Source of the DNA: JALEFZ01 sp964564415
GTDB lineage: Bacteria > Bacteroidota > Bacteroidia > J057
Assembly: GCA_964564415.1 (NCBI GenBank)
Contig: CAZMAV010000006.1
Span: forward strand, 174,732 to 238,731
Direction of reading: 5' to 3'
DNA: 64,000 nucleotides
The notes beneath the pieces were generated by a model, which did not search any database, was not told the DNA's origin, and saw only the letters and a program-made list of their open reading frames with translations. Every line of letters begins with the position of its first letter. Position 1 is the stretch's first letter. Below are positions 43,087 to 53,300 of the stretch, piece by piece. Made by a program: the position numbers and the translations under genes.

Positions 43087-45912
43087 CTAGGATACAGATT
43101 CTACTTTAACCTCTTCCAGTTCTCGTTTGAGGAAACGTCCCGTATGAGACTCGGCCACCTGTGCAATTTGCTCGGGAGTGCCTTCTGCGATGATTTTTCC
43201 TCCTCCGGCTCCTCCTTCGGGCCCCAGGTCTATGACCCAGTCAGCTACCTTGATTACATCCATGTTGTGCTCAATGACAAGAACTGTATTGCCCCTGTCC
43301 ACCAACTGGTTAAGGACTTTGAGAAGCATTTCGATATCCTTGAAGTGGAGGCCTGTCGTGGGTTCATCCAAAATATAAAGGGTATTGCCAGTATCGCGCT
43401 TGGAAAGTTCAGCGGAAATCTTGATGCGCTGGGCCTCACCCCCGGACAGGGTGGTGGCAGGCTGTCCAAGGGTGATATAACTTAGTCCTACATCGTGGAT
43501 CGTCTTGAGCTTGCGCTTGATCCTGGGCATAGAATCAAAAAATTCCAGGGCCTCCCCAATGTTCATGTCCAGGACATCAGAAATGGATTTTCCCTTGTAC
43601 CTCACTTCAAGGGTCTCGCGGTTGTAGCGGCGACCTTGGCATTTGGGGCAGGTGATGTAGACATCGGGAAGGAAGTTCATCTCAATAGTCTTGACGCCAG
43701 CTCCTTCACATTCGTCGCAACGTCCTCCTTTAACATTAAAAGAAAAGCGACCAATCTTATAGCCCCGTGCTTTGGCCTCGGGCAATTGAGCAAAAAGTTC
43801 CCGAATGTAGGTGAAGACACCGGTGTAGGTAGCGGGATTGCTCCTGGGGGTGCGACCAATAGGAGACTGATCAATTCTGACGACTTTGTTTACGTGGTCC
43901 AGGCCCTCAAAGGAATCGAAGGCCATGGGCTTTTTCTTGGACTTATACAGAAACTGAGAAATAATGGGATGAAGGGTCTCATTGATGAGGGTGGATTTTC
44001 CTGATCCCGATACCCCTGTTACACAAACAAAGACGCCCAAAGGCAGATCCAGGTCTACAGACTTGAGGTTGTTGCCGCTGGCTCCCTTCAGCAGAAGGCT
44101 GTTGGGCTGGGCTTCTCTTCTTTCTTTGGGAAGTTCAATTTGCTTTCTACCCGAGAGGTAGTCAGAGGTCTGAGTAGGTATTTGTAAAATTTCGGTTGGG
44201 GTACCCTGGCTGACTATTTCTCCTCCATAAAATCCAGCTCCCGGCCCAAAGTCGATGATGTAATCCGAAGCCAACATGGTATCCTTGTCGTGCTCAACGA
44301 CTAGGACAGAATTACCCAGGTCCCTCAGTTTAATCAGAGAATGGATCAACTTTTCATTGTCCCGCTGATGAAGGCCGATGGAAGGTTCGTCGAGGATATA
44401 GAGAACATTGACGAGCTGTGAGCCTATTTGGGTAGCCAGGCGTATGCGCTGAGCCTCTCCTCCCGAAAGGGTTCTGGCAGGGCGGTCCAATGCCAGGTAA
44501 TCCAAGCCTACCTCAATAAGGAAGCCAATTCGCTTTCGCAATTCCTTGATGACTTCCTCGCCAATTTTCTTTTGACGCTCGGTCAACCGACTTTCCAGGT
44601 CCTCAATCCAGTGAAAAAGGCTGCCTATGTCCATTCGAGCCAACTCGGATATGTCCTTGCCATCAATGTTAAAATATAGGCTCTCTTTTTTCAGGCGGGC
44701 ACCCTCGCAGGTAGGACAGGTGGAGATTTTCATGAATTGCTCCGCCCAACTCTTGATCTTTTCTGAGGAAGAATTGTGATATTGCTCTGAGACAAATGAT
44801 TTTACTCCGTCAAATCTTACCCTAAGGCCCCTAGCAGCAGGTGTCCGTTCTCCTTTTAGGATTAATAACTTGGCCTCTTCGGAGAGCTTGTTCCAGGGAG
44901 TAGCCATTGAATGATCAAAGTGATCGAGGATCTTTCTGAGCTGGCGAAAGGCCCATATGTCCCGATACTCACCTAGTGGCGCCAGGGCTCCCTTGTTGAT
45001 GGATAGTTTCTTATTTGGTACCAGTTGGTCCATGTCCACTTCAAAGACTTTTCCCATGCCATTACAGGTGGGACAGGCTCCATAGGGTGAATTGAAGGAA
45101 AAGGTATTGGGAGAAGGGACATCGTAGGATATGCCGGATTCGGGATCCATGAGGTTTCGGGAGTACCAGTGCATATCTTCGCTGTCCTTATCCAGGAGCA
45201 GGACGCTGCCATCACCGGTTTTCATTGCCTTCTGGATGCTATCGAGCAGGCGTTTGTCTACTCCACTTACTTTGACCCGGTCTATGAGAAGTTCAATGTC
45301 GTGGACCTTGTAGCGGTCCAACTTCATACCTTTTTTTATGTCGAGTACTTCGCCGTCCACCCTGACCTTGGTATATCCCTGCCTTCCGAGGTTTTCGAAG
45401 AGTTCTCGGTAATGTCCCTTCCTCGATCTAATGAGGGGAGAGAGGACGAGAAATTTCCTTCCTTTGAATTGATCCTGAATGGCTTCAACGACCTGTTCGT
45501 CGGTCATTTTGACCATCTTCTTTCCGGTCTTGTAGGAGACTGCATCGGCAGCCCGGGCGTAGAGGAGTCGGAAGAGGTCGTAAATCTCTGTTACTGTGCC
45601 TACGGTAGAGCGGGGATTGCGGGAGGTGGTCTTTTGCTCTATCGCAATGACCGGGCTTAGCCCTTCTATCTTATCGACATCTGGACTTTTGAGGTCTCCG
45701 AGAAATTGGCGGGCGTAAGCGGAAAAGCTCTCCAAATAACGACGCTGGCCTTCGGCATAAAGGGTGTCGAAGGCCAGCGAACTTTTTCCCGAACCGCTGA
45801 CGCCGGTGATGACGACCAGTTGGTTGCGGGGGATTCGTACGTCTATGTTTTTAAGATTGTGCTCCCTGGCACCGAGAACCTCGATAAAGCTTTCCTTTTT
45901 CTTCTTGCTCAT
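43087..45912 (-). CDS. uvrA: excinuclease ABC subunit A
   Basis: 941 residues, the normal length. Two ABC modules: Walker A GVSGSGKSSLAFDTL (about 38-52) and GVSGSGKSTLINETL (about 632-646), signatures LSGGEAQRIRLA and LSGGEAQRIKIS, and DEPSIGLH / DEPTTGLH. Zinc modules CPTCNG, CPTCEG, CDECEG and CPKCQG sit at the expected positions. UvrA finds bulky DNA lesions in nucleotide excision repair, loading UvrB. Its ATG overlaps the stop of the lytic transglycosylase gene, so they are co-translated. Confidence 0.97.
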   Translation of the reverse strand: MSKKKKESFIEVLGAREHNLKNIDVRIPRNQLVVITGVSGSGKSSLAFDTLYAEGQRRYLESFSAYARQFLGDLKSPDVDKIEGLSPVIAIEQKTTSRNPRSTVGTVTEIYDLFRLLYARAADAVSYKTGKKMVKMTDEQVVEAIQDQFKGRKFLVLSPLIRSRKGHYRELFENLGRQGYTKVRVDGEVLDIKKGMKLDRYKVHDIELLIDRVKVSGVDKRLLDSIQKAMKTGDGSVLLLDKDSEDMHWYSRNLMDPESGISYDVPSPNTFSFNSPYGACPTCNGMGKVFEVDMDQLVPNKKLSINKGALAPLGEYRDIWAFRQLRKILDHFDHSMATPWNKLSEEAKLLILKGERTPAARGLRVRFDGVKSFVSEQYHNSSSEKIKSWAEQFMKISTCPTCEGARLKKESLYFNIDGKDISELARMDIGSLFHWIEDLESRLTERQKKIGEEVIKELRKRIGFLIEVGLDYLALDRPARTLSGGEAQRIRLATQIGSQLVNVLYILDEPSIGLHQRDNEKLIHSLIKLRDLGNSVLVVEHDKDTMLASDYIIDFGPGAGFYGGEIVSQGTPTEILQIPTQTSDYLSGRKQIELPKERREAQPNSLLLKGASGNNLKSVDLDLPLGVFVCVTGVSGSGKSTLINETLHPIISQFLYKSKKKPMAFDSFEGLDHVNKVVRIDQSPIGRTPRSNPATYTGVFTYIRELFAQLPEAKARGYKIGRFSFNVKGGRCDECEGAGVKTIEMNFLPDVYITCPKCQGRRYNRETLEVRYKGKSISDVLDMNIGEALEFFDSMPRIKRKLKTIHDVGLSYITLGQPATTLSGGEAQRIKISAELSKRDTGNTLYILDEPTTGLHFKDIEMLLKVLNQLVDRGNTVLVIEHNMDVIKVADWVIDLGPEGGAGGGKIIAEGTPEQIAQVAESHTGRFLKRELEEVKVESVS

Positions 45913-46988
45913 ACCTGCTTGGTTGAATCCTGCGCGGCTTTGGGCGGTGCAGGAGTTTCTGCTTCCTGCACAAGGGATTCAACTGTGGATAGGGTATCAA
46001 CTTTATCTTCGATGGCTTTGGTTACACTGGGGCGATAGTCATCTACAGCCAATTCATCCATGCGCAGGTTTTCATCTAACGGAATCCTGATCTCATATGT
46101 TTTCCCCTTCTTCACATAAAGGCTATGGGAAACCAACCATGGGTTGAGCTTCTTTAGGGTAGGGAGATTGGTTCCGTGTTGCGCAGCGAATTTACTAAGA
46201 TTCCTTATATTTTTACCCACTACTACAGGACGATAGGCGATGGGCTGGTACAGGCGTTCTGCTGATACCGTGTGGCCATAACGCAGAGGGCTGTTGAAGA
46301 TGATTTTATATGCGAGAATCTTGTAGACATACTGACCCGTTTCCTTATTGAGGTCGAGCTCAAAGTAGCTACAAGCCTTCTGTCTGCGAAGGGCCCTGCT
46401 TACTCCTCCGGGACCCATATTGTAGGCAGCGGCTACCAAAAACCAGTCTTCGAATTCCTCATAGGCGTCGGTCAGGTATTGAGCGGCCGCGTAGGTGGCT
46501 TTTTCGGGGTGGTAGCGCTCATCGACAGTGGAAGATACTTCCAGCCCATACTGACGGGCGGTGGCAGGCATAAATTGCCAAAAGCCACGGGCACCCACAG
46601 GTGAAACGGCATTGGAGAGGTTGGATTCAGTAATTGCCAAGTAGACAAAGTCTTCCGGCACGCCCATTTCTCTCAGAATGCTGCGAAAAGTTTCCTCATA
46701 ACGGCCCAGGCGACGGGCGATGAGCTTGTTGCCGTAAATATACTTCGAAAAGCGATTGAGTTGTCTCTTAAGCTCGTAGCGCACGCCTTCCTCGTGGACG
46801 GGTACCAACTGATCGCCAAAGTGAAACTCTCTGGGGATGTCATCTATAGAAGAAAGATGATTGGAGACATACCTCAGATCCCTGATCTCCTCCTTAGAGG
46901 AAGAAACCTCTCTTTCGCTTAGAGGAGCCATGCTGACTCCTCCGCAGATGAGGCCAAATGGGATGGCAATGTAACCTAACTTTCTCAT
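45909..46988 (-). CDS. membrane-associated lytic murein transglycosylase, MltD-like
   Basis: 359 residues. A hydrophobic N-terminus (IAIPFGLICGGVSM) serves as signal. The SLT domain (about 105-240) has the catalytic Glu in FVYLAITESNLSNA, followed by GARGFWQFMPATARQYGL and AAYNMGPGGVSRAL. About residues 258-305 (NIRNLSKFAAQHGTNLPTL, LNPWL) look like a LysM module. It cleaves peptidoglycan with 1,6-anhydro ends. The stop overlaps the uvrA start (ATGA), linking wall turnover and DNA repair genes in one operon. Confidence 0.88.
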   Translation of the reverse strand: MRKLGYIAIPFGLICGGVSMAPLSEREVSSSKEEIRDLRYVSNHLSSIDDIPREFHFGDQLVPVHEEGVRYELKRQLNRFSKYIYGNKLIARRLGRYEETFRSILREMGVPEDFVYLAITESNLSNAVSPVGARGFWQFMPATARQYGLEVSSTVDERYHPEKATYAAAQYLTDAYEEFEDWFLVAAAYNMGPGGVSRALRRQKACSYFELDLNKETGQYVYKILAYKIIFNSPLRYGHTVSAERLYQPIAYRPVVVGKNIRNLSKFAAQHGTNLPTLKKLNPWLVSHSLYVKKGKTYEIRIPLDENLRMDELAVDDYRPSVTKAIEDKVDTLSTVESLVQEAETPAPPKAAQDSTKQV

Positions 46989-47187
46989 GGTTTGAGTTTG
47001 TTTGCGTTTGACATCAATACTTGTTCCTTTAATCGAAAATTCTTGGACAAATTGATGCTTTTTCTTTCATCCTGTCGGATTATTCACTTTCCAATTCTAA
47101 CCAAAATCCCCTTTATAAAAAGGAATGGGAGAATGAATCCCCCTGATGGCTGAACTTTTGGTGAAAAAAATAAGGTAAATGGTAATT

Positions 47188-47895
47188 TTAGAAATTTGGC
47201 TTGAGGAGGTGTTTTTGGTAGAAGTTGTTGATATAATTCACAGCTTCCTCGGCTGTGTCCACCACAGTAAAAAGATCCATATCTTCGGGAGAAATATTGC
47301 TGTGAGTTTCTAAGACCACGGATTTTATCCAATCGGTCAGGCCTCCCCAGAATTCACTTCCCATGAGTACCACGGGAAACTGGTCGATCTTTTCGGTTTG
47401 AATGAGCGTCAGGGCTTCAAAAAGCTCGTCGAGGGTTCCAAATCCCCCGGGGAGAACTACAAATCCCTGAGAATATTTTACAAACATCACCTTTCTTACA
47501 AAGAAGTAGTCAAAGTTGATGTCTTTATCCGGGTCAATAAATGGATTCGAGTGCTGTTCAAAAGGAAGCATGATGTTGAGCCCTACCGAGGCCCCTCCTG
47601 CTTCGTGTGCTCCTTGATTTCCGGCCTCCATGATACCGGGGCCTCCCCCGGTGATAACACCAAAGCCAGACATTGTGAGCTGAGAAGCCACCTCTGTAGC
47701 CATCTCATAGTACCTGGTCCCCGGCTTGGTCCGCGCAGATCCAAAGATCGATACGCAAGGACCAATTTCGGACATCTTTTCAAAGCCTTCCACAAACTCA
47801 GCCATGATCTTGAAGACCGTCCAGGACTCCTGCCCCGAATGCTTCTTCCATTCGCTTTTGCGCTCTGAAAAATAAGTACTCAAATTCGAATCCAT
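47188..47895 (-). CDS. LOG-family (TIGR00730) protein
   Basis: 235 residues. IFGSARTKPGTRYYEMA (about 49-65), GGGPGIMEAGNQGAHEAGG and the signature LPGGFGTLDELFEALTL (about 147-163) define the Rossmann-like TIGR00730/LOG family. Members release free cytokinin-like bases from nucleoside 5'-monophosphates; in bacteria pyrimidine/purine nucleotide 5'-monophosphate nucleosidase activity is known for relatives. Alone on the minus strand, divergent from porQ. Confidence 0.9.
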   Translation of the reverse strand: MDSNLSTYFSERKSEWKKHSGQESWTVFKIMAEFVEGFEKMSEIGPCVSIFGSARTKPGTRYYEMATEVASQLTMSGFGVITGGGPGIMEAGNQGAHEAGGASVGLNIMLPFEQHSNPFIDPDKDINFDYFFVRKVMFVKYSQGFVVLPGGFGTLDELFEALTLIQTEKIDQFPVVLMGSEFWGGLTDWIKSVVLETHSNISPEDMDLFTVVDTAEEAVNYINNFYQKHLLKPNF

Positions 47896-48216
47896 ATCAA
47901 TTCTGTCAAATCAGGGTCTAAAACTAGCAAAAAGCCTCACACAGAAAAGTGAAAAAGACCCCGCTTTCTTATCATTGACGCAAGTGGGTTTACGGATTTT
48001 AATGAAAAGGTTACAAATACCTTTCCATCCCTAGCGAATCCTCTGTATGTCAGGCTTCGCTATCTCTTATCCCCTCAGGGCCTGCAACTTAAATTTTGAT
48101 CCATGCCCGGAATCTTTACCATCCGCCTTCTTTATTTTTTGCTTTCTTTGTCAAAAGGGAAGGATTTTTGCCTTCCAATCTCCAAAGGGAAAGGCTACTT
48201 TTAGATCGTGAAAGCT
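47896..48216. other. divergent intergenic region before porQ
   Basis: 321 bases without a gene. Two weak stems are present: AAAGGT-TACAAAT-ACCTTT (48006-48024) and GGAAGG-ATTTTTG-CCTTCC (48158-48176), the latter in the porQ leader. No full promoter match was found by eye. Confidence 0.35.
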
Positions 48217-49251
48217 ATGAAACGACTACTGATTATAATGAGTTGCCTCTGCACCCTGGCTCATGCACAGATAGGGGGGCAGCACACCTTCGATTTCCTC
48301 AACCTGACACCCTCAGCCCGTCTTTCGGCACTGGGGGGGACCAATGTCTCCCTCCAAGACGATGATCCCGTCATGGCCTATGAGAATCCCGCCCTCCTAA
48401 ATGATTCCATGAGTGGTTGGGCCAACCTATCCTTCTCTCCCTACCTCGCTGGGATAAAGTATGGCTACACCTCCTACGCCCAGAGCTTCAAAGGAGTGGG
48501 ACATTTTCATGCAGGTGTCAAATACTTCAACTCTGGAAGCCAGCAGGGAGCAGATAAATTCGGGAATTTTACCCAGACCTTCTCCAGCAATGAAGCCGTC
48601 CTCACCCTTGGCTATGCCCGCGACTGGAAAAACTTCAGCTACGGAGTAAATGGGAAGTTTGTGGCCTCTAATCTCGCCCCGGGCTTTTCTTCTACTGGCC
48701 TGGCCTTTGACCTGGGGGCTTCTTATATGAGCGACAGCGGTCTCTTTTCTGCGGGAATTGTCTTTCGCAACATGGGCGCCCAACTTTCCACCTATTCGCC
48801 TCTGGGAAGTCGAGAACCCCTGCCTTTTCAGATTGTAGCAGGCTTTTCCAATAAACTCAAATACATGCCCCTCAGGTATTCGGTTACGCTGATCCAATTG
48901 GAGCATCCCAACCTCGTCTTTGACGACCCTAACACAGAGCCCGAACTTGACCTCAATGGAGATCCAATAGATAATTCTCCAGGGGTAGCAGACAGGATTG
49001 CCCGGCATCTGATTTTTAGTGGGGAGTTTCTGTTGGGGAAGAATTTGAGGCTCAGGTTTGGCTATAACCACCTTCGACGACAGGAATTGCGCTCAGAAAA
49101 CCGTGCTGGTATGTCCGGATTCAACCTCGGGGTGGGAATCAGAGCTCCTCGCAAAGGCTTTTCTCTAGATTACGGCTTTAGCAGCCTTGGAGCTTCCGGC
49201 CTTTTTAATGCCCATCAATTCAGCCTTCGCTATCATATCAAAAGAAACTAG
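48217..49251 (+). CDS. porQ: type IX secretion system protein PorQ
   Basis: 344 residues from the ATG at 48217; a GTG three codons earlier is also possible. MKRLLIIMSCLCTLAHAQIG is a signal peptide. GGQHTFDFLNLTPSARLSAL with GGTNVSLQDDDPVMAYENPALL is the conserved start of PorQ, an outer-membrane beta-barrel of the FadL-like PorV/PorQ type needed with PorZ to attach T9SS cargo. The rest is barrel strands ending in FSLRYHIKRN. The T9SS cargos found in this window fit its presence. Single gene. Confidence 0.88.
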   Translation: MKRLLIIMSCLCTLAHAQIGGQHTFDFLNLTPSARLSALGGTNVSLQDDDPVMAYENPALLNDSMSGWANLSFSPYLAGIKYGYTSYAQSFKGVGHFHAGVKYFNSGSQQGADKFGNFTQTFSSNEAVLTLGYARDWKNFSYGVNGKFVASNLAPGFSSTGLAFDLGASYMSDSGLFSAGIVFRNMGAQLSTYSPLGSREPLPFQIVAGFSNKLKYMPLRYSVTLIQLEHPNLVFDDPNTEPELDLNGDPIDNSPGVADRIARHLIFSGEFLLGKNLRLRFGYNHLRRQELRSENRAGMSGFNLGVGIRAPRKGFSLDYGFSSLGASGLFNAHQFSLRYHIKRN

Positions 49252-49302
49252 GGGCCAATAATAAATATTTGGCACTTCCATAGGGAGGCACTACCTTTAA
49301 TC

Positions 49303-49875
49303 ATGGGACCACAGATAGGCTTTACGATTCTTTCTATCGCACTTATTATTTACTTCTTCTTCAGCGAAAGGAAGGAAATCCCCCTCGTACTTGTCCTTCA
49401 TGCCCTTCTCCAATATGGATTCACCATGGTCCTTTGGTATTTTAAACTGACACCCAGCCTTTCCTCCATACTCGTGATCTTCCTTTGGCTGAGTTCTATC
49501 ATGCTCATCTGGGGGAGAAGTCTCACCTTCGGCCGGGACCTTTTTTCCATACGCCTCTTTTTTTCCGTAAGTCAATGGGCCATTTTATTGGTACTAGGCC
49601 TTTTTATTTCACTCAAGTCTCCCTTTTATTATGTGTTCCCCACAGCCGAACTCAATCACAAACTGCCCTTGCAGCACCTGACCTATCATCCCATCCTCAA
49701 ATTGAGCGGCAATATTCTAATCTTTACTACATTTTTCCATGTGGTCATCCATTGGGGACAGCAATGGAAGTGGACAAAGTCTCTGATCGATCTCTTGCCT
49801 GTCATGATCTATGCTGCTATCTTATTGGTGCTACGCCACCTAAAAATGGAGAGCATAGACTTTCCCTTCTCCTAA
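49303..49875 (+). CDS. hypothetical integral membrane protein
   Basis: 190 residues with about five or six hydrophobic segments (4-19, 27-45, 52-70, 86-102, 136-150, 163-178). No enzyme motif or family recognised. One His-rich loop (KLPLQHLTYHPILKL) and a final HLKMESIDFPF. It follows porQ by 51 bases on the same strand and may be co-transcribed. A T9SS role is not supported by sequence. Confidence 0.6.
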   Translation: MGPQIGFTILSIALIIYFFFSERKEIPLVLVLHALLQYGFTMVLWYFKLTPSLSSILVIFLWLSSIMLIWGRSLTFGRDLFSIRLFFSVSQWAILLVLGLFISLKSPFYYVFPTAELNHKLPLQHLTYHPILKLSGNILIFTTFFHVVIHWGQQWKWTKSLIDLLPVMIYAAILLVLRHLKMESIDFPFS

Positions 49876-50309
49876 ATCCACACAACTTCTGATAACCTTT
49901 TATGGGGAAAAATAACTCTCTCCAAAACACTTTGTCCCTCTGAAAGTAATTCTGCCTATACTTAGGAAGAAAAGCCTAGGATGAAAAGGCATGCCAGATG
50001 CTGTCATTTTCCTACTTTTCAATTAGATTTGTAAGTTTTAACAAAACCTTTCATCAGGCAATTTTTTTAGAAAAAAGCTTGGCTACTCTGCATTTATCTC
50101 CCGTATATGTTGAATATTTATTTGATATTTCAGTGGGGAAAGCTGTCCCTTGCTACATTTTTAGTTGGGGAATTTCGTTCCGCTTTTTTGGGGGAAAAGA
50201 ATGGAGCAGAAAAATCCGAATTATAAACGGAGCCATGGAGCCTGTGAGGTACAGTCTTCAAATTTTCTTCCGCTAGGCTTTAATCTTCATTAGCAGCAGA
50301 ATCAATACT
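49876..50309 (+). other. 434-base gap with the leader of the adhesin-like gene
   Basis: No convincing gene. An open frame at 49998-50276 has poor coding character. A TAnnTTTG match (TAGATTTG) at 50024-50031 would give a leader of about 280 bases before the large PKD protein; no -33 box at the right distance. Confidence 0.4.
50024..50031 (+). promoter_or_regulatory. candidate -7 element before the PKD-repeat gene
   Basis: TAGATTTG fits the TAnnTTTG consensus. It precedes the start codon by 279 bases. The upstream -33 position shows no TTTG, so it is weak. Confidence 0.35.
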
Positions 50310-53300
50310 ATGCGTTTAAGACTCTTAGGTAACATTGCGTTGGGATTTGTATTTTTCTTTCAGGCTGTGCTAGGCTGGGCTCAGCCCACAGCTGAATTTG
50401 ATGCCATCGGCAATACTGCCCGTTGTGCACCTCAGGTTCTGGTCGTTGACTTGGTCGACCAATCAACCAATACTGGCGCTAATCCGGCCTACAGATGGCG
50501 GACCAATACTGTACCTGCTCAAACCAGTACCCTGGCCAATCCCTCATTTGTCTACTCACAGCCGGGCTGCTATGAAGTGGAATTAATCGTAACCAATTCT
50601 TTGGGCAGCGACACCATCGTAAAACCCTGCTTTATTGAGATTTATCCCCAGCCTGAACCCGGCTTTATCGTAGACCCTCTTGCCGCCTGTGTACCCACAA
50701 CCATACAATTTACAGATACCTCTGTGGCAAATGATCCCGGAGGAAACGTAGACTGGCTATGGATACTTTCGGTCAATAACCTTACCAGTACCCAGCAAAA
50801 TCCCAGTTTTGTCGTTACCAATCCCAATGACAGCATAGATGTAATCCTTCGTGTAAGCAACGCAAATGGCTGTGAAAACACAAAAGTTTTTGAAAATGTG
50901 GTGGGTACCCGACAGCCTCCCCTGGCGGATTTCAGCGTTGATGTCAATTCTGCCTGTAATCCTCCCCTCGCTGTCAACTTCACCAATGATTCTGATGAAC
51001 GAGGGCTAGGCGGCTTGACTTACATATGGGAATTCCCTGGTGGAGTAACCCCTATAGGAGCTGCTACTTTTATTGGTTTCACTCCTCCCACCATTACTTA
51101 TTCTGCAGATGGACAGTATGACGTTAGCCTCATTATTTCTGGTAATGGTGGCTGTACGGACACCATTACCTATGAGAACCTCATCGGAATCGGCGGGGTA
51201 ACAGCAGATTTCGTTTCAGATGTCACAGAGGTCTGTTTGGGAGATTCGGTTACCTTCACAAGTACCTCTACCGGGGGGATATCTACGACGGCCTGGGACT
51301 TTGGAGAAGTGGCGGGAGTAGATGCCACTGGCCCCACGGCAAGCTACGCATATTCATCTCCGGGAGTCTATCCTGTTACGATTTTTGCCAACGATCAGGT
51401 CTGTGGAGATACCCTTGCCCGCAACGCCTACCTTACCGTTTTGGATACCCCTACGGTAGGGTTTGGCATAGATCGCCCACTTGACTGTCAGCCAGGTAAT
51501 CCTTTCTTCTTTTCGGATTCTTCTCAAAATAGCAACAGTTGGAACTGGGACTTTGGAGATGGTACAACTTCCACCCTACAGAATCCCAGCCATACTTATA
51601 CCTCCTTTGGTACATTTGGTGTTACCCTCACTGTAACCAATGCGGTAGGGTGTAGCAAGAGCTTGACGGATTCTATTTCTATTGCTCCTCCTAATGTGGC
51701 CTTCGATGTCGACGAGCCGGAAGGCTGTGTTCCCCATGATGTGCAGTTTACCGATGCCTCCGTATCACCTGTAGATCCTGTTATCAGTTGGGAGTGGAGC
51801 TTCGGCACCGGTGCCAATCCTTCTACTTCTACTGCTCAGAATCCCCAGGTTACCTTCAATGGAACCGGTAGATATGATGTGTCCCTGATCATCGCTACAG
51901 CTGCTGGTTGTACCGACACCCTCACCCGCAATGGAAGGATCAGGGTTGGAGAACCTCCTGTAAGTACCTTCACTGTAGACAAAGACACCGTTTGTATCTT
52001 TGAATCTATCACTTTCGTGGCGGATTCCTCCGACAGTACCTTTAACTATTTTTGGGATTTTCAGTATGTAAGTCCTGGAAATTTCAACCAGATGCCGGAC
52101 AGTACCACCACTGTCTACCCGGATACGGGTCTTTATTCGGTAGCCCTGGTAGTTGAAAACATAGGCTGTAGGGATACCACTATTTTGCAGGATTTGGTAT
52201 TTGTATCTCCTCCCCGTGCAGATTTTACCACTAGCGAAACCCTGGTCTGCGAACTTCCTGCGACAATTACTTTCAGCGACTCCTCCATAGGCCCGGCCGA
52301 TCAGTACGACTGGTATGTCAATGGACAGTTGCTCAATTCCTTTTCTGGTCCTCAGGTCCCGGCTCCTTATACCATTACGACTCCTGGTACCTATATTTTT
52401 CAGCAAGCCATTTTGAATTCTCCATCAGGATGTACGGATACAGCCACGGTCGTGGTGAACGCAGGAAACCCTGGTGTCGATTTTGCTGTAACAGATCCTT
52501 CGGGCTGTCGGCCCCACCAGGCTACATTGACTAATAATTCTGTGAATATCAGTGTATCGACCTATCTCCTTGCCAGAGATTCTATCCCATACAGGAATTT
52601 TAGCGGCGGAACAGGGGGGAGTGTAAGGCAGGTAACAGAGGCCGATACAGGTTTGATAGATGTATTTTTGATCGGTACAGATCAATTTGGATGTATGGAT
52701 ACTTTATTCAGGCCGGACCAACTTGAAGTTTTTGGTGCCTATGCTGAGTTTGACAGGGTCCGAAATCCTGCCTGTCCGGGAGAGTTGGTTCAGTATTTGG
52801 ATTCATCCTCCGCATACCGAGCCAGCATTTCCAATTATCTGTGGAACTTTTCGGGGGCTGCCAACAACTTCAGCAACATTGCAAATCCAACCAATACCTA
52901 TCCCAACCGGGGTTTTTACTCTGCTTCTCTCTTTGTACAGGATAGCAGAGGCTGCGTTGATTCCATCGCCAGGCAGGTGGTAATTTCTCAGCCTGTTGTA
53001 GATTTCTTTGCCGTCGATACCTCTACTTGTGCAGGAAACCCCGTACAGTTTACCAATACCAGTACAGGAATCGGTCCCAGCTACAAATGGAACTTTGAAG
53101 GAGGAGATACCTCTCGCTTGGTAGATCCTGCCCAGCCTTTCTTTACCATTGATTCAACCACAGGTAGCTTCTTTGATGTCGAACTGATCGCCACCGATGC
53201 CAATGGCTGTAGCGATACCCTGCTGAGAGAGAATTATATCTTTATCGAGCCTTTTGACGTCCGCTTTTTCGCCTCAGATACCATCGCCCTTTGTCCTCCC

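Noticed and set aside
49253..49275. GCCAA..TTGGC inverted repeat after porQ
   Set aside because: Five-base arms and no T tract; too weak to call a terminator.
49998..50276. Possible 92-residue gene before the PKD protein
   Set aside because: No similarity, unusual composition (many Phe and Lys runs), and it overlaps a likely promoter region.
51765..52406. Minus-strand open frame of 213 codons inside the PKD gene
   Set aside because: Arg/Gly-rich composition follows from the complement of Asp/Thr-rich codons; no independent support.
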